NCBI GenBank assembly: GCA_002339265.1
Contig: DDKG01000097.1
Span: 1 to 9,545, forward strand
Source of the DNA: Massilia sp. UBA2604
GTDB taxonomy: Bacteria > Pseudomonadota > Gammaproteobacteria > Burkholderiales > Burkholderiaceae_D
Reading direction: 5' to 3'
DNA: 9,545 nt
In this document: piece by piece, positions 7,077 through 9,545 of the stretch
Layout of the letters: every line of letters begins with the position of its first letter
Position numbering within the stretch: the first letter of the stretch is position 1
Translations under genes and position numbers: made by a program
The notes under the pieces: generated by a model
The model's input: the letters and a program-made list of their open reading frames with translations, nothing else
Told to the model about the DNA's origin: nothing
Database searches by the model: none

Positions 7077-7099
7077 TATAATTCGATATCAACTATCGA
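7077..7099 (+). promoter_or_regulatory. lysR -10 box and 17-bp operator dyad
   Basis: A perfect TATAAT (7077-7082) is followed immediately by the perfect inverted repeat TCGATA-TCAAC-TATCGA (7083-7099), which contains two T-N11-A spacings of the kind LysR proteins use. The predicted transcript start falls inside the dyad, and the GGAG ribosome site begins at 7101. This arrangement fits autorepression of the LysR gene. The -35 is not clear. The sequence symmetry is certain; the binding protein is inferred from position. Confidence 0.55.
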
Positions 7100-7111
7100 T
7101 GGAGTAGATGG

Positions 7112-8005
7112 ATGCTCGACGGGATGTCCATGGACCAGCTACGCACCTTTATCGCCGCAGCCGATGAGGGCAGCTTTTCGGCCGCCGGCCGCAAGCTGCG
7201 GCGCGCGCAGTCAGTGGTAAGCCATACGCTGGCCAATCTCGAGCTGCAGGTGGGCTTCGCGCTGTTCGACCGCTCGGGCCGTTATCCGCAGCTGACCGAG
7301 GCCGGGCGGGCCTTGCTGGGCGAGGCGCGCCGCGCGGCCGACAGCATGGATGCGTTCAAGGCGCGGGCGCGCACGCTGGCCGAAGGCCTGGAGCCGGAGC
7401 TGTCGGTGGCGGTCGACGTGATGTATCCGATCGCGAAGCTCACCGAGGCGGTGCAGGCCTTCCACCATGAATTTCCATCGACGCCGCTGCGCCTGTACGT
7501 CGAGGCGCTCGGCGCCGTGGTGCAGCCGCTGCTCGACGGCCAGTGCCGCATCGCGGTGATCGGCTCGTTCCCGGAAGTGCCGGCCGCCTGCGCCTCGGAA
7601 TACCTGCTCGGCGTGCAGGCGGTGACCGTGGTTGCGCCCACTCACCCGCTGGCGCGCATCGAGGGCACGGTGATGCGCGCGGAAGCGGGGCATCACGTGC
7701 AGCTGGTACTGACCGACCGCTCGAGCCTGACCCGGGGCCGCGACTTCGGCGTGCTGTCGCCGCGCGCGTGGCGCCTGGCCGATCTCGGCGCCAAGCATGC
7801 CTTCCTGCGCGCCGGCCTGGGGTGGGGAAACATGCCGCTGCATATGGTCGAGCAGGACATCGACAGCGGCGCGCTGGTGCGCATCGAACTCGAAACGCAT
7901 CCGGTGCTTGGGTCGGGCTTTTCGATGCACGCGATCTTCATGAAGGCCCAGCCTCCGGGGCCGGCGGGGCGCTGGTTCATCGAGCGCCTGAAAGCGGGCG
8001 GCTGA
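7112..8005 (+). CDS. LysR family transcriptional regulator
   Basis: 297 aa, normal length for the family. An N-terminal winged helix-turn-helix (about 6-65) reads LRTFIAAADEGSFSAAGRKLRRAQSVVSHTLANLE, then LFDRSGRYPQLTEAG, the classic LysR pattern; a linker helix follows (about 66-92). The periplasmic-binding-like effector domain (about 95-295) includes LSVAVDVMYP, the TVVAPTHPLA strand typical of LysR sub-domain II, and AGLGWGNMPLHMVEQDI. ATG 7112 has GGAG (7101-7104) 7 nt upstream; Met residues 5 and 7 are alternative starts that would still keep the whole HTH. It is divergent from doxX1 with a shared 132-bp control region, and convergent with the small membrane protein of the doxX2 unit (17 bases between stops). 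By position it probably controls doxX1 and perhaps doxX2. The co-inducer is unknown. Confidence 0.92.
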   Translation: MLDGMSMDQLRTFIAAADEGSFSAAGRKLRRAQSVVSHTLANLELQVGFALFDRSGRYPQLTEAGRALLGEARRAADSMDAFKARARTLAEGLEPELSVAVDVMYPIAKLTEAVQAFHHEFPSTPLRLYVEALGAVVQPLLDGQCRIAVIGSFPEVPAACASEYLLGVQAVTVVAPTHPLARIEGTVMRAEAGHHVQLVLTDRSSLTRGRDFGVLSPRAWRLADLGAKHAFLRAGLGWGNMPLHMVEQDIDSGALVRIELETHPVLGSGFSMHAIFMKAQPPGPAGRWFIERLKAGG

Positions 8006-8022
8006 GGGCGAACGCGCGACCC

Positions 8023-8271
8023 TTAGTGCGCCTTGCGCGAGTCGCTCGACACGTCCTGCGCCGCCTCACGCCGGCCGGCGCTGCAGATCGCGTCGGCGGC
8101 CGTGGGATCGACGTCGGCATCGTTCACGTGTTTGGCGGCTGCAGGCGCATGCCTGGCGGCGAGCGTCGCACCCCAGATGACGGCAACCGCGACGGCCAGG
8201 CCGGCGCCGCCAATCAGGATGCGTGTAGCCAGCGAGATGGCGGCCGGCGGCAGGACAGGGAAGTTGTCCAT
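8023..8271 (-). CDS. Small single-pass membrane protein downstream of doxX2, unknown function
   Basis: 82 aa, not recognised. A short N-terminus (MDNFPVLPPA) leads into one strong hydrophobic segment (about 11-37, containing ILIGGAGLAVAVAVIWGATL), then a hydrophilic tail of about 45 residues with a single cysteine (Cys63). The frame is open further upstream inside doxX2, but the Met at 8271 is taken because it lies just after the doxX2 stop (10-base gap), the hydrophobic segment follows directly, and AGGA sits only 2 nt upstream, a close but possible site. Translational coupling with doxX2 is likely. A plus-strand frame overlaps here, but it has no ribosome site or recognisable content. The gene is supported by its membrane segment and operon position, not by known homology. 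Confidence 0.55.
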   Translation of the reverse strand: MDNFPVLPPAAISLATRILIGGAGLAVAVAVIWGATLAARHAPAAAKHVNDADVDPTAADAICSAGRREAAQDVSSDSRKAH

Positions 8272-8281
8272 CTTCCTGGAC

Positions 8282-8710
8282 TCAGGCCCCACGCAGTGAT
8301 TTGCGCTCGCTGCGCACATTATCGAGCGCGTAGCTGCCCGCGCCGAAGGCCGCCACCTGCAGCAGTCCGCCCGCGATCGCGAAGTTCTTGAGCAGGTGGA
8401 CCAGCTGGGGGATGCCGCCGCTCGGGCTGTGGAAGATGAGGCCGGCCACGACGCAGTACACCGCGAGGACGATCGCCACCATGCGTGTCCTGTAGCCGAG
8501 GGCGAGCATCGCGCCGCCGCCAAGGCCGAGCCCGATCGCGATGGCCAGGCCAAGGTGGGCGAAGGGTAGGCCCACCGCGCGGATCTCTTCGATGGTGTGC
8601 CCGGGATCGATCACCTTGCCGATGCCGCTGAAGAGAAAGATGATGGCCATCATGACGCGGCCGAGCGCCGGCACGGCAGAGGGGCGATTATGGGTGGGAT
8701 AGCGTTTCAT
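8282..8710 (-). CDS. DoxX family membrane protein (DoxX2)
   Basis: 142-aa four-segment membrane protein, paralogue of DoxX1, alignable end to end without gaps (72 of 142 identical by hand count). Most alike are the segment 1 end (FxFSGxGK), the LPFA region, GGGAxLALGYxTR, and HLLKNxAxAGGLLQVxAFGAG. It differs at residue 62, where DoxX1 has Glu in segment 2 (IEIGGG) and DoxX2 has Gly (LGLGGG); an acid here is common in the family. The first ten and last twelve residues are also unrelated. ATG 8710 has AAAGGA (8715-8720) 4 nt upstream, the same site as doxX1, fitting a tandem duplication. It forms a two-gene unit with the small membrane protein (10-base gap). No convincing promoter is seen upstream. 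Confidence 0.9.
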   Translation of the reverse strand: MKRYPTHNRPSAVPALGRVMMAIIFLFSGIGKVIDPGHTIEEIRAVGLPFAHLGLAIAIGLGLGGGAMLALGYRTRMVAIVLAVYCVVAGLIFHSPSGGIPQLVHLLKNFAIAGGLLQVAAFGAGSYALDNVRSERKSLRGA

Positions 8711-9048
8711 GGTAGTCCTTTCGGCTGGCGTGAATGGCGTAAGAATGCGGATCGCGTACAGCCAGACTTACTCGGAGGGCGTCGATTCAGATGCAAGGCG
8801 CAGCAGCTTGGCACTTTGTGGCCATGTAAAGCTGGAAACTGAATTGCAGGCGGGGATTTCGGAGCGCCGCAAGCGGCGTTTTGGCGCTTATCGATCAGTT
8901 GAAATGCGATAGGTAAAGGCGCTAGCGCACGCCCGGCATGTCGCCGATTGGCGCGCGGGCGCGCAATTCACCGTCCAAATCACGCGACTTTTTTTGGCAT
9001 TCACGGTTGCGCGCTCACAAAGAATGCGCGTACTTTACGTGATTGAAT
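8711..9048. other. Gene-free stretch upstream of doxX2
   Basis: No convincing protein gene. A 67-codon plus-strand frame (8709-8912) has no ribosome site and no recognisable content. Visible items: a CGCCGC-AA-GCGGCG hairpin with TTTT (8865-8882); a weak TATCG/CGATA pair (8889-8911) echoing the lysR operator arms; a perfect palindrome GCGCTAGCGC (8919-8928); a GC-rich imperfect hairpin (ATTG-CGCG / CGCG-CAAT with a bulge, about 8947-8967); and a run of seven T (8989-8995). A doxX2 promoter should lie here, but I cannot place it. Confidence 0.5.
8865..8882 (+). terminator. Possible intrinsic terminator, orphan
   Basis: CGCCGC and GCGGCG flank AA (effectively a 5-bp stem with a CAAG loop) and are followed by TTTT then GG. 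An overlapping, mutually exclusive dyad AGCGCC...GGCGCT (8863-8868 with 8883-8888) encloses it. No plus-strand gene precedes it, so what it would terminate is unclear; the U-run is short. Confidence 0.3.
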
Positions 9049-9076
9049 TTGTCAAATCGAGAAGATGTGATATTGT
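9049..9076 (+). promoter_or_regulatory. Extended -10 promoter upstream of the structured intergenic region
   Basis: TTGTCA (9049-9054, 5 of 6 to consensus), 16 bases, then TATTGT (9071-9076, 4 of 6) with an extended -10 TG at 9068-9069. A short dyad TTGA-N5-TCAA (9043-9055) overlaps the -35, and CGTA-CTT-TACG (9029-9039) lies just upstream; either could be a regulator site. The local sequence is AT-richer than its surroundings. Transcription would begin near 9083. Confidence 0.5.
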
Positions 9077-9142
9077 CGCGGGCATCGGGCAAAATCGATC
9101 GAATAATAGGACGCTGAACCAAACAGTATGCACGGAAGCGAA

Positions 9143-9204
9143 GCGAAAAGAACAAGCCGGCTTGTCTGACCAATTGCTCAGGCAAGGCGGCTTTTTCTTT
9201 TCGC
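9143..9204. terminator. 62-nt long-stem hairpin, probable bidirectional terminator
   Basis: GCGAAAAGAA (9143-9152) pairs perfectly with TTCTTTTCGC (9195-9204). After a C-T mismatch AAGCCG pairs with CGGCTT, after a G-G mismatch CTTG pairs with CAAG, then a U-G pair and CTGA with TCAG around an 8-nt loop (9170-9177). The 3' side carries CTTTTTCTTTT (9191-9201), while the minus strand reads CTTTTC on its own 3' side, so it could stop transcription both ways. With the promoter at 9049-9076 it would yield an RNA of about 120 nt. Confidence 0.6.
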
Positions 9205-9250
9205 ACCCGCAAGGGTAGCGATGTGAAACGCTGGAACGGTGACCTGTCGA

Positions 9251-9300
9251 CGTTGGCTGAAGCGCTGCAACTGTGAGGAGTTGCAGCAGTTCAGCCGGTG
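9251..9300 (+). other. Hairpin 2 of the structured region
   Basis: GGCTGAA (9255-9261) pairs with TTCAGCC (9290-9296) and GCTGCAACT (9264-9272) with AGTTGCAGC (9279-9287), 16 pairs in all, separated by a 2x2 internal loop (GC/AG) and closed by the 6-nt loop GTGAGG. Wobble pairs and one C-G can extend the base to 9251/9300. The loop and 3' arm together contain GAGGAG, which resembles a ribosome binding site and would be partly hidden. Confidence 0.6.
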
Positions 9301-9304
9301 CCTG

Positions 9305-9345
9305 ATTCATTGGCCTAAATCGACGCTTGCTTTGGTCCGATGAAT
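9305..9345 (+). other. Hairpin 3 of the structured region
   Basis: ATTCATTGG (9305-9313) pairs with CCGATGAAT (9337-9345) over 9 bp with one U-G, and CC (9314-9315) with GG (9334-9335) across a bulged T. The apical part is loose. It starts 4 nt after hairpin 2 and ends 4 nt before hairpin 4. Confidence 0.5.
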
Positions 9346-9349
9346 AATT

Positions 9350-9372
9350 CGCCGGGTTATCCGGCGGGTTTT
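9350..9372 (+). terminator. Hairpin 4 with short U-run: weak terminator or attenuator before the histone-like gene
   Basis: CGCCGG (9350-9355) and CCGGCG (9361-9366) form a perfect 6-bp stem around GTTAT, followed by GGTTTTAAA. Four U is short for a full terminator. Because it lies 43 nt before the next ATG with no clear new promoter between, it may be the 3' end of a small RNA or a leaky attenuator in the leader. Confidence 0.4.
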
Positions 9373-9415
9373 AAACCTTGAGCGTATTTCTCATCGCAGA
9401 TGAAGGAGAACAAGA

Positions 9416-9545
9416 ATGGCAACCGCTAAGAAACCAGCAGCAAAGGCAGCAGCAAAGAGCGCGCCTTCGTCCACGACGAAGTCGAACGCAAAGGCTGCAG
9501 CAGAGAAACCAGTCGCAAAGAAAGCCGCGACCAAGACCACCACCA
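9416..9545 (+). CDS. Lys/Ala-rich histone H1-like DNA-binding protein, 5' part
   Basis: First 43 codons of a protein cut by the right edge. It starts MATAKKPAAKAAAKSAP and continues with the same Ala-Lys-Pro-Thr repeats; no acidic or hydrophobic stretch is visible, so it is strongly basic and probably disordered. Such segments occur in bacterial histone H1-like nucleoid proteins (HctB/BpH1/AlgP type) and as N-terminal tails of SWIB/MDM2-domain or H-NS/HU-type proteins; the missing C-terminus decides which. The start is certain: AAGGAG (9403-9408) is 7 nt before the ATG. Codon choice (GCA for Ala, AAG for Lys) is less GC-biased than in the other genes, as is common for highly expressed repetitive genes. 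A structured region precedes it and may regulate it. Confidence 0.75.
   Translation, partial: MATAKKPAAKAAAKSAPSSTTKSNAKAAAEKPVAKKAATKTTT

Larger units (their letters stand above)
9083..9372 (+). ncRNA. Candidate structured RNA (sRNA or multi-hairpin leader) upstream of the histone-like gene
   Basis: No long ORF, a promoter-like element just before it, and at least four strong consecutive hairpins: 9143-9204, 9251-9300, 9305-9345 and 9350-9366, the last followed by GGTTTT. Gaps between the last three are only 4 nt, a density not expected by chance. Two readings fit. One or two small RNAs may end at the hairpin tails near 9201 or 9372. Alternatively, a leader of about 333 nt may control the Lys/Ala-rich protein starting at 9416. 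A small competing hairpin CGC-ACCC-GCAA-GGGT-GCG (9202-9220, GNRA-type loop, one bulge) shares bases 9202-9204 with the first hairpin, so alternative folding is possible. I do not recognise a known RNA family. Confidence 0.45.

Noticed and set aside
8709..8912. 67-codon plus-strand frame upstream of doxX2
   Set aside because: No ribosome site, no recognisable content, and its start overlaps the doxX2 start codon on the other strand.
8989..8995. Run of seven T as a terminator
   Set aside because: No stable hairpin directly precedes it; the nearest GC-rich stem ends about 20 nt upstream.
9015..9310. Overlapping short frames on both strands in the structured region
   Set aside because: They cross the hairpins in several frames with no ribosome sites and no domain pattern; the palindromic structure explains the sequence better.
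1..9545. CRISPR array, IS element, tRNA or prophage
   Set aside because: I saw no spaced direct repeats, transposase or integrase motifs, or cloverleaf sequence on either strand.

Overview
The window looks like chromosomal DNA from a high-GC betaproteobacterium, most likely Oxalobacteraceae (Massilia/Telluria/Duganella-like). This rests on protein style and gene types: a class Ia NrdB tail, a YafY/VOC pair, tandem DoxX genes and a Lys/Ala-rich histone-like protein. No marker gene fixes the genus. I see no phage, IS, CRISPR, tRNA or rRNA.

Layout. The left edge (1-420) is the 3' end of nrdB (ribonucleotide reductase beta subunit), followed by a good intrinsic terminator. Next is a divergent pair (487-1680): a PhnB-like VOC protein on the minus strand and a YafY-type HTH/WYL regulator on the plus strand, sharing a 75-bp control region with a TGxCA-type dyad. 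Convergent with the regulator is a large soluble hybrid histidine kinase (GAF-PAS-PAS-HisKA-HATPase-REC, minus). It is divergent from a secreted cytochrome c fused to a PQQ-type sorbosone/pyranose dehydrogenase (plus, TTG start). Their shared intergenic region carries two dyads with 9-bp spacers, each over a promoter element. Downstream is a small unrecognised lipoprotein, preceded by a long-stem inverted repeat.

The right half (6551-8710) is a DoxX module. doxX1 (minus) is divergent from a LysR regulator (plus), which converges on a doxX2/small-membrane-protein pair (minus). The two DoxX proteins are both 142 aa, align without gaps and are about 51% identical by hand count. DoxX2 lacks the acidic residue of transmembrane segment 2.

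From 8711 to 9415 there is no convincing protein gene, but the last 370 bases are strongly structured. A promoter-like element (9049-9076, extended -10) is followed by a 62-nt long-stem hairpin, three nearly abutting hairpins and a short U-run, ending about 43 nt before a Lys/Ala-rich histone-like gene that runs off the right edge. This is the best candidate in the window for something undescribed: either a structured small RNA or a multi-hairpin leader controlling the nucleoid-protein gene.

How the genes work together: apart from the local regulator/target pairs (YafY-VOC, LysR-DoxX, doxX2 with its small partner) there is no shared pathway. nrdB and the histone-like gene look like core genes, and the block between them looks like accessory metabolic, redox and sensory genes.
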